Source: Thermospira aquatica
Lineage (GTDB): Bacteria > Spirochaetota > Brevinematia > Brevinematales > Thermospiraceae
Length of the DNA: 64,000 nt
Assembly (NCBI RefSeq): GCF_023525255.1
Contig: NZ_CP073355.1
Location: 1,302,001-1,366,000 of the forward strand
Direction: 5' to 3'
Part shown: positions 18,075 to 27,326 of the stretch, in pieces
Numbering within the stretch: position 1 is the stretch's first letter
How the letters are laid out: each line of letters opens with the position of its first letter
Program-made: the position numbers and the translations under genes
The notes under the pieces: generated by a model
What the model was told of the DNA's origin: nothing
The model's database searches: none
Seen by the model: only the letters and a program-made list of their open reading frames with translations

Positions 18075-19314
18075 TTGTGTCTAGTCATAGGATAACCTCG
18101 CTGTGAATATTTTCTTTGGTGTATGAGTGTTGCTCACGATAGAGTTGAAAGTAATACTCCCAATTTTTTAACTTTCTTTTAAGAACTTCTCATTTTGGTA
18201 TCTTAATAACAGGTAAAGATATTTCTCAGCTGAAGCCTCGCTTTGACACATTTCCATTGTTTTTAATCTCCTTTTAAGTTCTTTAAAGAGTCTTTCCAGG
18301 GCATTGTTTGTATACACCATGCTTCGTATTCCTTCAGGTAATTCCATGTAAGTGAATATATTCTCTCTTATTGTCAAGAGGTTATTCATTAAGTTGGGAT
18401 AGATATTTTTCCATTTTTGTGTAAATTTCATAAACAATTGTTCTGCCTCCTGTTTGTCTTTGGCATGAAATACCTCTTTTATTTCAGTGGCAATGATATT
18501 TCTGTGTTGAACTCTCACTTTAGCCAGTATGTTTCTCATGACATGGACTACACAGGGCTGATACTTTGCGTGGGGATATATCTCTGTTATGACGTTTTTC
18601 ATACCACTTAAGCCATCAGAGACAATAAAATGAATCTGTTTGACACCTCTTTCTCTTATATCTAGCAAAATTTCCCGCCAGTTATAAGCACTTTCCATGC
18701 CTCCTGGTAGGTAGTATCCTAAAATCTCCCGTCTTCCCTCAGGTGTAATGCCTATAGCTACATATATTGATTCATTTTCTACCCTATCTCTCTTGATAGG
18801 AAACACCATAGCATCCAGAAATACCACGGCATATTCTTCCATGAGAGGGCGACTACGCCACTTCTGAATCTCTTCTATGCCTACCTGGCTTATCCTTGAG
18901 ATGTTAGCATAAGAAATCTTTATTTCATAAAGCTCTTTTAAAACTTCTGCTATCTTCCTTGTTGACATTCCTGATATCAACATAGCCCTGATTAATGCAT
19001 CTAAGTCTTCTGTGATGCGTTTGCGATAGGGAAGAAGGGCACTTTTAAATCCATTATCCCTTGTTCTTGGAACACGTATGGCTGTAAGCTCGCCAAAAGC
19101 TGTCTTTAAATCCCTTTCGTAAAAGCCATTGCCTTTTGTGGGAGGATTGTTTTCCAGGTAAATCTCTCTTTCCTCTTTTAACATACTCTCTAATACTTCC
19201 TTGACAATTGGTTTGAATAGCTCTAAAATATTCTTCGTCTCAATCATATCTGGCCTCCTGTGATAGTTTTATTTATATTATCACAGGAGGTTATCTTTTT
19301 CCTACCAGACACAA
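18075..19314 (-). mobile_element. IS256-family insertion sequence, intact
   Basis: The ends begin TTGTGTCT on both sides: 18075 inward, and 19314 inward on the other strand. Each has a GATAACCTC box about 15-20 bases in. A single intact transposase gene fills the element. I could not see a convincing 8-9-bp target duplication. The element sits 27 bp from the right end of IS-B copy 1. Confidence 0.8.
18168..19247 (-). CDS. IS256-family (mutator-type) transposase
   Basis: DDE transposase of the IS256/MuDR superfamily, 359 residues and apparently intact. Typical segments are ERDLKTAFGELTAIRVPRTR, the MLISGMSTRKIAEVL region, the first catalytic aspartate in VVFLDAMVFPIK, FIVSDGLSGM with the second aspartate, PCVVHVMRNIL, and YTNNALERLFKELKRR with the catalytic glutamate. 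It is the only transposase in the window with an undamaged reading frame and recognisable ends. This suggests a recent arrival or a still mobile element. Confidence 0.93.
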   Translation of the reverse strand: MIETKNILELFKPIVKEVLESMLKEEREIYLENNPPTKGNGFYERDLKTAFGELTAIRVPRTRDNGFKSALLPYRKRITEDLDALIRAMLISGMSTRKIAEVLKELYEIKISYANISRISQVGIEEIQKWRSRPLMEEYAVVFLDAMVFPIKRDRVENESIYVAIGITPEGRREILGYYLPGGMESAYNWREILLDIRERGVKQIHFIVSDGLSGMKNVITEIYPHAKYQPCVVHVMRNILAKVRVQHRNIIATEIKEVFHAKDKQEAEQLFMKFTQKWKNIYPNLMNNLLTIRENIFTYMELPEGIRSMVYTNNALERLFKELKRRLKTMEMCQSEASAEKYLYLLLRYQNEKFLKES

Positions 19315-19347
19315 TTAAGTATACACTGCCAATATTTTTCTCTTCTT

Positions 19348-19376
19348 TTGACAAAAAAAAAGCTTCTAAATATAAT
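19348..19376 (+). promoter_or_regulatory. Consensus promoter upstream of 19405
   Basis: TTGACA (19348-19353), 17 bp, TATAAT (19371-19376), a perfect sigma-70 match. The IS256 element ends 34 bp upstream. Confidence 0.8.
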
Positions 19377-19404
19377 ATAAACACATTTTTTGATGGAGGG
19401 AAAC

Positions 19405-19992
19405 ATGAAAAAGCTTTTGGTGATTTTGTGTGGTCTATGGCTTGGAGGGATTGTCTGGGCTGAAGCTGATGCAAGTATTATTCTTCATCAGAGTACCCTG
19501 AACAAATTTCTTCAGGCGGTAGGGCCTGTTCAGAAAACAGAGAGTTTTAGTATCGGTAGTATCAGGGGGCAGTATCGCTGGCTTGTTCAGAACCCTCGTC
19601 TCATACTTGTTCCGGGAAGGGCTCGCTTTGAGGCGGATGTTACCGTTTCCCTTGTCTCACCATCGCTACGCTATTCGACACCAGCGTATGGAGAGGTTTC
19701 GGTTGTGTATGATAGTGTTTCGAACCGTATTAACATTAAAGTAGAAAAGGTGGCTTTTGAGGTTGCTTTTACCCTTATGGGGAAGCGTATCCGGATCGCA
19801 GAGATAGATATTTCCAGGTTTTATCAGATTGCCTTTGGTTTTCCAGGACCAAAACCCTTTGAGGCAGTGGTGGATGTTGCTATGCCTGACGGTTCAAAGA
19901 GACCCATCAAGATAGAAACAAAGCCCGTGTTGGCCATTGAAAATGAGAGGATAGTCGTTGGCTCAGAACTCGTCTATACACCCATGAGGTAA
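19405..19992 (+). CDS. Exported protein of unknown function
   Basis: I do not recognise the family. The 195-residue product starts MKKLLVILCGLWLGGIVWAEAD, a signal peptide with a likely signal peptidase I cut after VWA. The mature part is beta-rich: FSIGSIRGQYRWLV, ARFEADVTVSLVSP, VSVVYDSVSNRINIKVEKVAFEV. It ends in a conserved-looking ENERIVVGSELVYTP. It may be a periplasmic or envelope lipid-binding-like protein, but that is only an impression. The chosen ATG has GGAGGG in front; an in-frame ATG 15 bases earlier overlaps that site. The 3' end overlaps the convergent aldolase gene by 19 bp. Confidence 0.7.
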   Translation: MKKLLVILCGLWLGGIVWAEADASIILHQSTLNKFLQAVGPVQKTESFSIGSIRGQYRWLVQNPRLILVPGRARFEADVTVSLVSPSLRYSTPAYGEVSVVYDSVSNRINIKVEKVAFEVAFTLMGKRIRIAEIDISRFYQIAFGFPGPKPFEAVVDVAMPDGSKRPIKIETKPVLAIENERIVVGSELVYTPMR

Positions 19993-20774
19993 TCTTCTGG
20001 CGTGGCTTGTTTAACACGTTCAGAGAGCTTGGCGAGTCGTTTGAGATCAGGACCTAAAAAGGTGTCTGCTGTTGTCTTTTTGGCGAGGATGAAAAGCTTC
20101 TCAAACAGGAGAGCATCCGCGAGGGAAGATGTTTTGTAGACGAAAATCTCGGTGGGGAAAATCACCTTTCGTGTTTCTACGTATGCAATCCGGGAGCGGG
20201 TGGTTTCATGGCTTATGAGTTTTTCCTGAGTGCTTGTGGAGACGTTGCCCCCCAGGGTGATGGTGAAATGGTCTGCTGCTTCCTGGCAGATATCCTCAAC
20301 AGTTTGCCAGATAAATTCACTATCGGGGGTTATTTCAGGATCAAAGAAGGAAGCACTGAGATCTGTTCTTCCGATGGTGATGGCATCGACAAATCCACGC
20401 GCAACCTCTAGAATATCAGGAAGCCCGGCAACGGCCTGCTTTGTTTCGATGTTAATAGCGATATGATGAGATTTTTCTCCAAAGACGGTAAAGTACGCAT
20501 CGATAAATTTTTTCACTGCAAAGGGGGATTCTACCATAGGAGCGATGATTCCATCCACGCCGAGTTCGAGACAATCTCGCATATCCCTTACTGCTTCCAC
20601 TCCACCAATCTTCACATGGAAAGGAATCCCAGCCTGGAGGGTTAAACGACGAAGTCTCACCATATCCTGATAACTGGCACCCTCTGCTTCAAATTCAGCC
20701 TTGATTCCACGGATATGATAGAGTTCTTTGAGAAGGATGAGTGAATCAAGCATCTCTTTTTCAACAACCATCAT
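19974..20774 (-). CDS. HpcH/HpaI-type aldolase or citrate-lyase-like protein
   Basis: A TIM-barrel protein of the PEP/pyruvate-binding (HpcH/HpaI aldolase) superfamily. Signatures are KAEFEAEGASYQDMVRL near the start, LGVDGIIAPMVESPFAVKKF with the metal-binding glutamate, INIETKQAVAGL and DAITIGRTDLSASF. The substrate cannot be told. I chose ATG 20774 because AAGGAGG lies just upstream; the longer frame to 20849 has no ribosome site. The product is 266 residues and cytoplasmic. It overlaps the end of the convergent exported-protein gene. Confidence 0.78.
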   Translation of the reverse strand: MMVVEKEMLDSLILLKELYHIRGIKAEFEAEGASYQDMVRLRRLTLQAGIPFHVKIGGVEAVRDMRDCLELGVDGIIAPMVESPFAVKKFIDAYFTVFGEKSHHIAINIETKQAVAGLPDILEVARGFVDAITIGRTDLSASFFDPEITPDSEFIWQTVEDICQEAADHFTITLGGNVSTSTQEKLISHETTRSRIAYVETRKVIFPTEIFVYKTSSLADALLFEKLFILAKKTTADTFLGPDLKRLAKLSERVKQATPEDYLMGV

Positions 20775-20986
20775 AAAAACCTCCTTGCCCCTATGTATCT
20801 TTTCGTATAAAAAACAAAAAAGATGAGGATTTTGCTCTGTTTTTATCAAATTTTTTGTCGGGCAGGGGAAACGTTGTGGTCAAATCCTGTATCAAAACAT
20901 GCGGGTATTTTGCAGGATCGCTAAAAAATACCTTGGAGAAAGCGATGGCCCTATGTTAGAGAGTGAAAGTGTCCTCTGAGGAAATC

Positions 20987-22219
20987 CTACTCTGGTTTTT
21001 TTTCATCATGGTGGTGAAAGAGATGGCCCATTTTTACTTCTTTTATATGGAGATAGTGTTTATTCACCTCGTTGGGAGGAATGATGATGGGCACTCTTTC
21101 TACGATTTCAAGCCCATACCCGCTTAATCCAATGATTTTTGTCGGGTTATTGGTAAGCAGGCGAATTTTCGTGATTCCAAGATCTTTGAGTATTTGTGCT
21201 CCAACGCCATAATCCCGGAGATCGGGTTTGAATCCAAGATGGATGTTTGCCTCTACGGTATCGAGACCTTCTTTTTCCTGGAGATCGTAGGCCTTGATCT
21301 TGTTTACAAGGCCTATACCCCGTCCCTCCTGTCTCATGTAGAGGAGAACCCCTTTTCCCTCTTTTTCAATCATCCGGAGGGCGTTGTGGAGCTGATCCCC
21401 ACAATCACAGCGAAGAGAACCGAGAATATCTCCTGTAAAACACTCCGAATGGACGCGAACAAGAACAGGTTCGTCCTCTTTCCATTCACCTTTTATAAGG
21501 GCGACATGCTCTTTAAAGTCAATGTCGTTCTCATAAACAATAATCTCAAAATCCCCATACTGTGTGGGAAGATGGGCCTGGGCGGCACGAAAGACGTGTT
21601 TCTCCTTGGTGCGACGGTACTCGATGAGTTGCGCCACACTGATAAGCGGCATGTGGTGTTTTTTGGCAAATTCTATGAGATCGGGGAGTCTTGCCATGGT
21701 TCCATCGTCTTTAAGGATTTCGCAGATGGCTCCCACCGGTTGAAGTCCGGCAAGTTTCATGAGATCAACAGCTGCTTCTGTGTGTCCGGCACGTTTTAAG
21801 ACGCCACCAGGTCGTGCTTTAAGAGGGAAAACATGCCCCGGTCTCTCAAAGTCTTCGGCCCGGGATTGAGGATCGGCGAGCTTATTGAGGGTGAGAGCCC
21901 GATCGTAAGCAGAGATACCTGTGGTTGTTTGTTTGTGATCTACAGATACGGTAAACGCCGTCCCCCATTTTTCATCGGCATCTTGAGCCATGATGGGCAA
22001 ATGGAGTTTTTCCGCGATCTCGGGTGTCATGGGGGCACACAACAGACCACGAGCTTCCTTGAGGATGAAGTTTATCTTCTCCGGTGTAGCTTTTTCGGCG
22101 GCAAGGATGATATCCCCTTCGTTTTCTCTATCTTCATCATCGACAACGACGATCATTTCTCCGTTTTTGAGAGCCTCGATGGCCGTCTCTACACTATCGA
22201 ACGCGGAAGATGTGGTCAT
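20987..22219 (-). CDS. ribBA: Bifunctional DHBP synthase / GTP cyclohydrolase II
   Basis: Catalyses two entry steps of riboflavin synthesis. The RibB half (residues 1-205) carries the acidic [15 protein letters not shown] motif and [14 protein letters not shown]. The RibA half has the zinc site [18 protein letters not shown] (three cysteines), [13 protein letters not shown] and [13 protein letters not shown]. The C-terminus is histidine-rich ([13 protein letters not shown]). The length of 410 residues is normal. I see no FMN riboswitch in the short upstream region and no other rib genes nearby. Confidence 0.95.
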   Translation of the reverse strand: MTTSSAFDSVETAIEALKNGEMIVVVDDEDRENEGDIILAAEKATPEKINFILKEARGLLCAPMTPEIAEKLHLPIMAQDADEKWGTAFTVSVDHKQTTTGISAYDRALTLNKLADPQSRAEDFERPGHVFPLKARPGGVLKRAGHTEAAVDLMKLAGLQPVGAICEILKDDGTMARLPDLIEFAKKHHMPLISVAQLIEYRRTKEKHVFRAAQAHLPTQYGDFEIIVYENDIDFKEHVALIKGEWKEDEPVLVRVHSECFTGDILGSLRCDCGDQLHNALRMIEKEGKGVLLYMRQEGRGIGLVNKIKAYDLQEKEGLDTVEANIHLGFKPDLRDYGVGAQILKDLGITKIRLLTNNPTKIIGLSGYGLEIVERVPIIIPPNEVNKHYLHIKEVKMGHLFHHHDEKKPE

Positions 22220-22290
22220 ATGTTTGCCTCCATTTTCATACTATTCATCATAACATCTAATAATACCATTCTTTCCTAAGAAAGTCAAAT

Positions 22291-22563
22291 TCAAGGTTTT
22301 TTCGTTTTTTCTCTGATCCAGGTTTTGAGTTTTTGTTCATCCCATTCCTCGATAGCTATGATCTTTTGACGGCTTTTTTCTCCCCGTACAATGGTGATAC
22401 TCGAGCGTGCAATGCCGAGCGTTTCAGCAAGCACCTTGCGTACGGCTGCATTGGCTTCCCCTTCAACAGGGGGGGTGTGGACACAGACCTTGATCCGCTC
22501 TTCTTCGAGAAATACTCCCTCCCGACTACTTCGTGGGACTACTATGATACTGATGTTTGCCAC
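22291..22563 (-). CDS. DUF167/YggU-family protein
   Basis: Small conserved protein (90 residues) of the UPF0235/YggU family, biochemical role unknown. Family marks are VVPRSSREGVFLEEERIKVCVHTPPVEGEANAAVRKVLAETLG, interrupted here only by normal variation, and IVRGEKSRQKIIAIE. It is the last gene of the minus-strand argD-proC-yggT-yggU series, 9 bp after yggT. The yggT/yggU pairing near proC is widely conserved in bacteria. Confidence 0.88.
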   Translation of the reverse strand: MANISIIVVPRSSREGVFLEEERIKVCVHTPPVEGEANAAVRKVLAETLGIARSSITIVRGEKSRQKIIAIEEWDEQKLKTWIREKTKKP

Positions 22564-22572
22564 AGCTTTTGC

Positions 22573-22872
22573 TCACCCCAAAAAGAGGATAAAAACCCTT
22601 GAAAGAATAATCCTTAAAAGGGCAATAATAAGAAAAACATACATAGGGGAAAAATCAAGTATCCCGATCCTGAGGGGTGGGAGAAATCGCATGATAAATT
22701 CATAGACAGGTTCGCAGAGAGCTCTCAAAAACCTGATAAGAAACCCAAAAAAAGGTTGGCTTTCATTAAAAGGGAGCCATGAAAGAAGAATATAGGCAAA
22801 AAATAGCCATGAATATACCTCTAAAGCTACCATGAGATAGATGTATACTATATTGATAACGGCAAACATCAT
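22573..22872 (-). CDS. YggT-family integral membrane protein
   Basis: Small membrane protein (99 residues) with two hydrophobic segments at about residues 5-30 and 70-95. Between them lies the family loop ILLSWLPFNESQPFFGFLIRFLRALCEPVYEFIMRFLPPLRIGILDFSPM. The ordinary YggT motif (DPY-P-F-R-P-G-D-SP) is recognisable in modified form. It overlaps the end of proC by 4 bp, so it is translationally coupled. Role in envelope or osmotic homeostasis is only suggested for the family. Confidence 0.88.
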   Translation of the reverse strand: MMFAVINIVYIYLMVALEVYSWLFFAYILLSWLPFNESQPFFGFLIRFLRALCEPVYEFIMRFLPPLRIGILDFSPMYVFLIIALLRIILSRVFILFLG

Positions 22873-23663
22873 TTTCCTCCCAGTTCCCGTGAACGTTTTG
22901 TGGCGTCACTTACTGCCTGCATTACAGCAGCGCGAAAGCCAGCATTTTCTAAAGCATACACCCCCCTGGCTGTTGTTCCACCAGGAGACATCACCATGTC
23001 TTTTAAGTCCTCAAAGCTTTTGTCTTCTGAGAGTGCTTGAAGAGCAAGCTTTGCAGAGCCTAACACTGTCTGGATAGCGAGACGTTTTGCGATATCTCGA
23101 GGAAGTCCTTCCATCACACCACCATCAGCAAGGGCAGAAAGAAAGAGAAAAACATACGCTGGTCCGGAACCGGAGAGCCCAGTGACCGCATGGAGGAGTT
23201 CTTCTTTTGCCACAACCTCAACAAGTCCCAGGGAAAGAAAGATCTGTTTTATCTTTTCTTTGTGTTCTTCTGAGAAGTCTCCGTCAAAGTATACTACCGA
23301 GGCACTCTCTCCAACCTGAGCAGGTGTATTGGGTATGACTCTTGCGAGAGGACACGTAAGCCACTGGCGGTAAAACGCCACAGGGAGCCCTGCGACGATA
23401 GAAATCAGAGGCAGGTGACGATGGGCGAGTTTTTCTTTTTCCTTTTCAAGAAAGCCTGCTACATCCTGGGGTTTGATGGCGAGGAGCACAAGATCGGCTT
23501 TTAGAACGTCATCAAGAGAGCCCTCCCGTGTTCCACCAGGGAGCCGACGAATCTTGTCAGCGATCACATCAAACACCACAATCTCTTGAAAAAGCTTTTT
23601 CCTGGATACCCCTCGAACAATTGCCTGTCCCATGTTTCCATATCCGATTACGCCGAGTGTCAT
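22869..23663 (-). CDS. proC: Pyrroline-5-carboxylate reductase
   Basis: ProC reduces pyrroline-5-carboxylate to proline with NAD(P)H. The Rossmann start IGYGNMGQAIVRG binds the cofactor. LAIKPQDV, PLISIVAGLP, RVIPNTPAQVGESAS and the C-terminal signature LSGSGPAYVFLFLSALADGG, plus SPGGTTARGVYALENAGFRAAV, are all present. It is 264 residues and overlaps argD upstream and yggT downstream by 4 bp each, forming a tightly packed operon that links arginine and proline synthesis. Confidence 0.95.
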   Translation of the reverse strand: MTLGVIGYGNMGQAIVRGVSRKKLFQEIVVFDVIADKIRRLPGGTREGSLDDVLKADLVLLAIKPQDVAGFLEKEKEKLAHRHLPLISIVAGLPVAFYRQWLTCPLARVIPNTPAQVGESASVVYFDGDFSEEHKEKIKQIFLSLGLVEVVAKEELLHAVTGLSGSGPAYVFLFLSALADGGVMEGLPRDIAKRLAIQTVLGSAKLALQALSEDKSFEDLKDMVMSPGGTTARGVYALENAGFRAAVMQAVSDATKRSRELGGK

Positions 23664-24853
23664 GCTGTCCTCCCCTGTTTTTCTTGTAAAAGGGTATCAA
23701 AGGCTTTGATAAAGCTCTGGATTTCTTTTTCGTGGATGATAAGTGGTGGAGCGAGTCTGAGGGTGTTTTCACCGGCTCGGAGGGTAAGTATTCCCTTTGC
23801 AAGGAAACGTTCTATCACTTCGGCGACAGGTAACTCTTTTGCAAGGTCGATACCAATCATAAGCCCATACACCCGTATATCGAGTAAGAAGGCAGGATAT
23901 TTTTTCTGAAGCTCGGTGAGTTGTTGTCCAAAGTATTGTGACATCTTTTGTACACGGTTGAGAAAACTTTCATCCATCGTATCAAGGACAGCGTTTGCGA
24001 CCGCACATGCCAGAAAGTTTCCTCCAAAGGTGGAGGCATGCATTCCCTGGGGCATTTCTTTGCCCAGAGGGCGCCTCACAACAATAGCAGCAACAGGAAA
24101 ACCATTGCCCAGCCCTTTAGCGAGAGTGATAATATCAGGTTCTATGCCAAATTGCTGGTATCCAAAGAGTGTTCCTGTTCGACCCATACCTGTTTGTACC
24201 TCATCGATAATGATGAGACTCTCTTTCTCTCGGGAGAGTCGCATCACCTCGTCCAGGAAAGGCTTTGAGAGAGCCTTAACTCCCCCTTCGCATTGGATGA
24301 CCTCCAGAAAGATGGCACACACGGTATCGTCCCACGCCTGTCGGAGTTCTTCGATGTTGCCGGGAGTAACAAACACGATTTCTCCCAGGAGGGGATCAAA
24401 CCCTTTTTTGTATTTTTCCTGACCGGTGAGACTGATGGTTGCGATCGTTCTCCCGTGAAATGACTGTTGAAGGGCTATAACCTTTGTTTTTCCTCTTTTG
24501 TTTCCCCAGAGTCTTGCAATCTTGAGTGCTCCATCGTTTGCTTCTGCACCACTATTGGCAAAAAAGACCATCCCATCAAAGCTTCGCTGTACCAGTTTCT
24601 CAGCGAGTTCGGTTTGGGGTTTCTGGTAAAAAAGATTGGAAATATGCCAGATGCGTTTTGCCTGATGTTGCAATGCTTTAACTACCCGTGGATGACGATG
24701 TCCAAGATTTACCACGGCAATGCCGGATGTCATATCAAGGTAGCGTCTTTTTTTTTCATCCCAGACGTAACACCCCTTGCCTTTTGTTATTACGAGAGGG
24801 GTGCGTTTGTAAAAGGGAATAAGATAGTGTTCTGCCATTTCGATGGTGTGCAC
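23660..24853 (-). CDS. argD: Acetylornithine aminotransferase
   Basis: PLP-dependent class III aminotransferase of arginine synthesis. Marks are GCYVWDEKKRRYLDMTSGIAV, FANSGAEANDGALKIAR, the FHGRT motif, IIDEVQTGMGRTGTLFGYQ and the PLP lysine in ITLAKGLGNGFPVAA. Length is 397 residues from GTG 24853, chosen because AAGGAG lies six bases upstream; an ATG five codons later is the alternative. It is first gene of the argD-proC-yggT-yggU operon. An ornithine or succinylornithine preference cannot be excluded. Confidence 0.9.
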   Translation of the reverse strand: MHTIEMAEHYLIPFYKRTPLVITKGKGCYVWDEKKRRYLDMTSGIAVVNLGHRHPRVVKALQHQAKRIWHISNLFYQKPQTELAEKLVQRSFDGMVFFANSGAEANDGALKIARLWGNKRGKTKVIALQQSFHGRTIATISLTGQEKYKKGFDPLLGEIVFVTPGNIEELRQAWDDTVCAIFLEVIQCEGGVKALSKPFLDEVMRLSREKESLIIIDEVQTGMGRTGTLFGYQQFGIEPDIITLAKGLGNGFPVAAIVVRRPLGKEMPQGMHASTFGGNFLACAVANAVLDTMDESFLNRVQKMSQYFGQQLTELQKKYPAFLLDIRVYGLMIGIDLAKELPVAEVIERFLAKGILTLRAGENTLRLAPPLIIHEKEIQSFIKAFDTLLQEKQGRTA

Positions 24854-24882
24854 TGCTTTCTCCTTAGAAATACTATGATTGT

Positions 24883-24911
24883 ATTATAATTGAGAGATGG
24901 GGAAAAATCAA
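24883..24911 (-). promoter_or_regulatory. Promoter of the argD operon
   Basis: Minus strand: TTGATT (24911-24906), 17 bp, TATAAT (24888-24883), 30 bp before the argD start codon. Confidence 0.65.
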
Positions 24912-25017
24912 GAAAAGTATCCCTTTGGAAAAAGTGAAGGTGTTTTTGATGAGGTTCTGGGAAAAAGATGCTCTTTTTCTTTTTTGGGTTGGCTTTTGTT
25001 TGAGAAAAGCCCCGGTG

Positions 25018-25031
25018 GTTAAACGTTTAAC
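25018..25031. repeat. Palindrome GTTAAACGTTTAAC, copy 2
   Basis: Identical to the palindromes at 7295 and 40769, extended here to GGTTAAACGTTTAACC. It lies 18 bp before the first 20-bp motif of cluster B, the same distance as in cluster A but on the other side. Confidence 0.8.
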
Positions 25032-25048
25032 CGGGATTTTGAGACAAT

Positions 25049-25367
25049 GCTCTTACCTTTTTGCAGTTTTTTTGGAAGTGTTCTCACTGTGATAAGGGAA
25101 TAGCACCGTTGGCCAGGTCCCTGTTTAAACCCCTCCTGAACTGCGATAAGGGAATAGCAATTTTCGATGCTTCGTAATAAAACTTTACAGCTGCTGTAAA
25201 ACCATCGATGAAAGGGATAATCTCAATCTTAGGAAGAATAGCTATTACCTTTTTGCAGTTGTCTTATGCCGGGAATCAGGCTGAGATAAGGTAATAGCTA
25301 GATTGAGTCGGTTGTAACAAAGGCAACACCACGGCGTATGTTTTTATGACTGTGATAAGGGAAGAGC
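25049..25367. repeat. Repeat cluster B of the 20-bp motif
   Basis: Non-coding interval between the divergent argD and aspS genes. Forward copies of the motif are at 25086-25104, 25140-25158, 25280-25299 and 25349-25367. Reverse copies are at 25049-25067 and 25240-25259. Spacers are unique and of unequal length (19-81 bp). Most copies match the consensus at 17 or more of 20 positions. No ORF or RNA gene is seen in 24912-25446. Confidence 0.82.
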
Positions 25368-25446
25368 CATCTCTTGTGGTCTTTTTAGAGTTTTTTTCTT
25401 TTCTCACCCCTCAGAAAAACACACTATCCTTATCGGTCTTTTTATT

Positions 25447-25475
25447 TTGCAAAAAACTGCCTTTAGCTTTACAAT
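25447..25475 (+). promoter_or_regulatory. Promoter of aspS
   Basis: TTGCAA (25447-25452), 17 bp, TACAAT (25470-25475), 34 bp upstream of the aspS start. Confidence 0.65.
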
Positions 25476-25509
25476 AATACACTTTCATAAAGATTTATGT
25501 GGAGGCTTT

Positions 25510-27300
25510 ATGATTCGTGTCGAACAACAACGAACTCATTTTTGTGGAGAAATCTGCGATCCATCTCTGGTGAGTAAACGAGTAACGCTCACGGGGTGGG
25601 TTCAAAACTATCGAGATCATGGTGGACTCATGTTTATTGATCTTCGGGACAGAAGCGGGCTTGTTCAGCTTGTCTTTGATCCGCAGACAAATCCTGCAGC
25701 ACATGAAATAGCCAAGAAGGCACGTCATGAAGATGTATTATCGGTGAGTGGAATAGTTCAGAACCGTGACCCGGAAAACGTCAATCCAAAGATGAAAACA
25801 GGAGCCTACGAGGTAAAAATAGACAGGATAGATTTTCTCAATCGATCAAAAACGCCGCCCTTTCAGATAGATCAGGAGGATGTGAGCGAAGAGATTCGAC
25901 TCAAGTACCGCTATCTTGATATTCGTCGTCCTGCAATGTACAACAATCTCTTCATGCGCCATAGGATTACCCAGACGGTGAGAAGGTTTCTCGATGAACA
26001 CGGGTTTCTGGAGGTTGAGACCCCTATTCTTAACAGATCAACCCCTGAAGGAGCCCGAGATTTTCTTGTGCCCTCAAGACTCTCTCATGGGAAATTTTAT
26101 GCATTGCCCCAGTCTCCCCAGATCTTCAAGCAGCTTTTGATGGTGGGTGGGTTAGAGCGCTATTATCAGATTGCACGGTGTTTTCGTGACGAAGACCTGC
26201 GTGCGGACAGGCAGCCGGAATTCACCCAGATTGATATTGAAATGTCGTTTGTTCGCCAGGAAGATGTGATGCGTCTGATGGAGCAGATGATTGCCAGGGT
26301 GCTTGAGGAAAACTACGATATCAAAATTTCTCTTCCTATTGCGCAGATTACTTACCAGGAGGCGATGGAAAAATATGGTATAGATCGCCCTGATCTCAGG
26401 TTTGGCATGGAGCTTGTGGATGTAACCGATGTAGTCAGAGACAGTGATTTTGCTGTATTTAAAACCGTGGCTGAAAAAGGGGGAATGATTAAGTGTTTGC
26501 CTGTTCCCGAGGGTGACAGACTTTCTCGAAAAGATCTCGATGATCTGATTGCTTTTGTAGGCAAGTACGGAGCCAAAGGGATGGCATGGATGAGGGTCAA
26601 AGATGGAAAACTCGAATCCAATATCGTAAAGTATTTCTCGGATTCTATACAACAGAAGCTTCTTGAAGTTACGGGCGCCAGGGAGAATTATACCCTTCTC
26701 TTTGTCGGTGATGTAAAGAAAAAGGTAGTCTACGATAGTATGGCAAACCTTCGTCTCCATCTAGGAGATCGGTTTGGTCTTCGCAAGAAAGGGGAGCTTA
26801 AGTTTGTTTGGGTAGTGGACTTTCCTCTTTTTGAGTGGAACGAAGAAGAAAACCGTTACGACGCTGTTCATCATCCTTTTACAGCACCAAAACTGGAGGA
26901 TATGGCACTGCTTGAAACCGATCCTCTCAAAGTACGATCTGATGCGTATGACCTCGTTCTCAATGGTATCGAACTGGGGGGAGGGTCTATTCGTATCCAT
27001 GATATGGAGCTTCAGGCAAAGATCTTTGAACTTCTTAAGATCTCTCGTGAGGAAGCACGGGAGAAATTTGGCTTTCTTCTTGAGGCACTGGAGTTTGGAG
27101 CCCCGCCTCATGGAGGGCTTGCCTTTGGTCTTGATCGGATGGTGATGGAATTTCAGGGACTTTCCAATATCCGGGATGTGATTGCTTTCCCCAAAACACA
27201 GAAGGGTACCGATATGATGTGTGACTCTCCTTCGGAGGTAACTCCAAAACAGCTTGAAGAGCTTGGTATCAAAGTAGTTGAGTATAGAGCGAATAAGTAA
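25510..27300 (+). CDS. aspS: Aspartyl-tRNA synthetase
   Basis: Class II aminoacyl-tRNA synthetase of the bacterial type. The N-terminal OB fold binds the anticodon (LTGWVQNYRDHGGLMFIDLRDRSG). The catalytic core has motif 1 (FLEVETPILNRSTPEGARDF), motif 2 (YYQIARCFRDEDLRADRQPEFTQID) and motif 3 (GLAFGLDRMVM). The GAD insertion typical of bacterial AspRS lies between about residues 290 and 420. I chose ATG 25510 with GGAGG upstream; the frame extends to 25447 only through promoter sequence. Length 596 residues. Whether it is discriminating or also charges tRNA-Asn is not clear. Confidence 0.96.
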   Translation: MIRVEQQRTHFCGEICDPSLVSKRVTLTGWVQNYRDHGGLMFIDLRDRSGLVQLVFDPQTNPAAHEIAKKARHEDVLSVSGIVQNRDPENVNPKMKTGAYEVKIDRIDFLNRSKTPPFQIDQEDVSEEIRLKYRYLDIRRPAMYNNLFMRHRITQTVRRFLDEHGFLEVETPILNRSTPEGARDFLVPSRLSHGKFYALPQSPQIFKQLLMVGGLERYYQIARCFRDEDLRADRQPEFTQIDIEMSFVRQEDVMRLMEQMIARVLEENYDIKISLPIAQITYQEAMEKYGIDRPDLRFGMELVDVTDVVRDSDFAVFKTVAEKGGMIKCLPVPEGDRLSRKDLDDLIAFVGKYGAKGMAWMRVKDGKLESNIVKYFSDSIQQKLLEVTGARENYTLLFVGDVKKKVVYDSMANLRLHLGDRFGLRKKGELKFVWVVDFPLFEWNEEENRYDAVHHPFTAPKLEDMALLETDPLKVRSDAYDLVLNGIELGGGSIRIHDMELQAKIFELLKISREEAREKFGFLLEALEFGAPPHGGLAFGLDRMVMEFQGLSNIRDVIAFPKTQKGTDMMCDSPSEVTPKQLEELGIKVVEYRANK

Positions 27301-27326
27301 ATTCATTCATACAGAGGAGTTTTTTT

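Noticed and set aside
18066-19323. Target duplication of the IS256 element
   Set aside because: The 8-9 bases on the two sides do not match, so I do not claim one.
22220-22290. FMN riboswitch before ribBA
   Set aside because: The upstream gap is short and contains none of the conserved RFN-element blocks.
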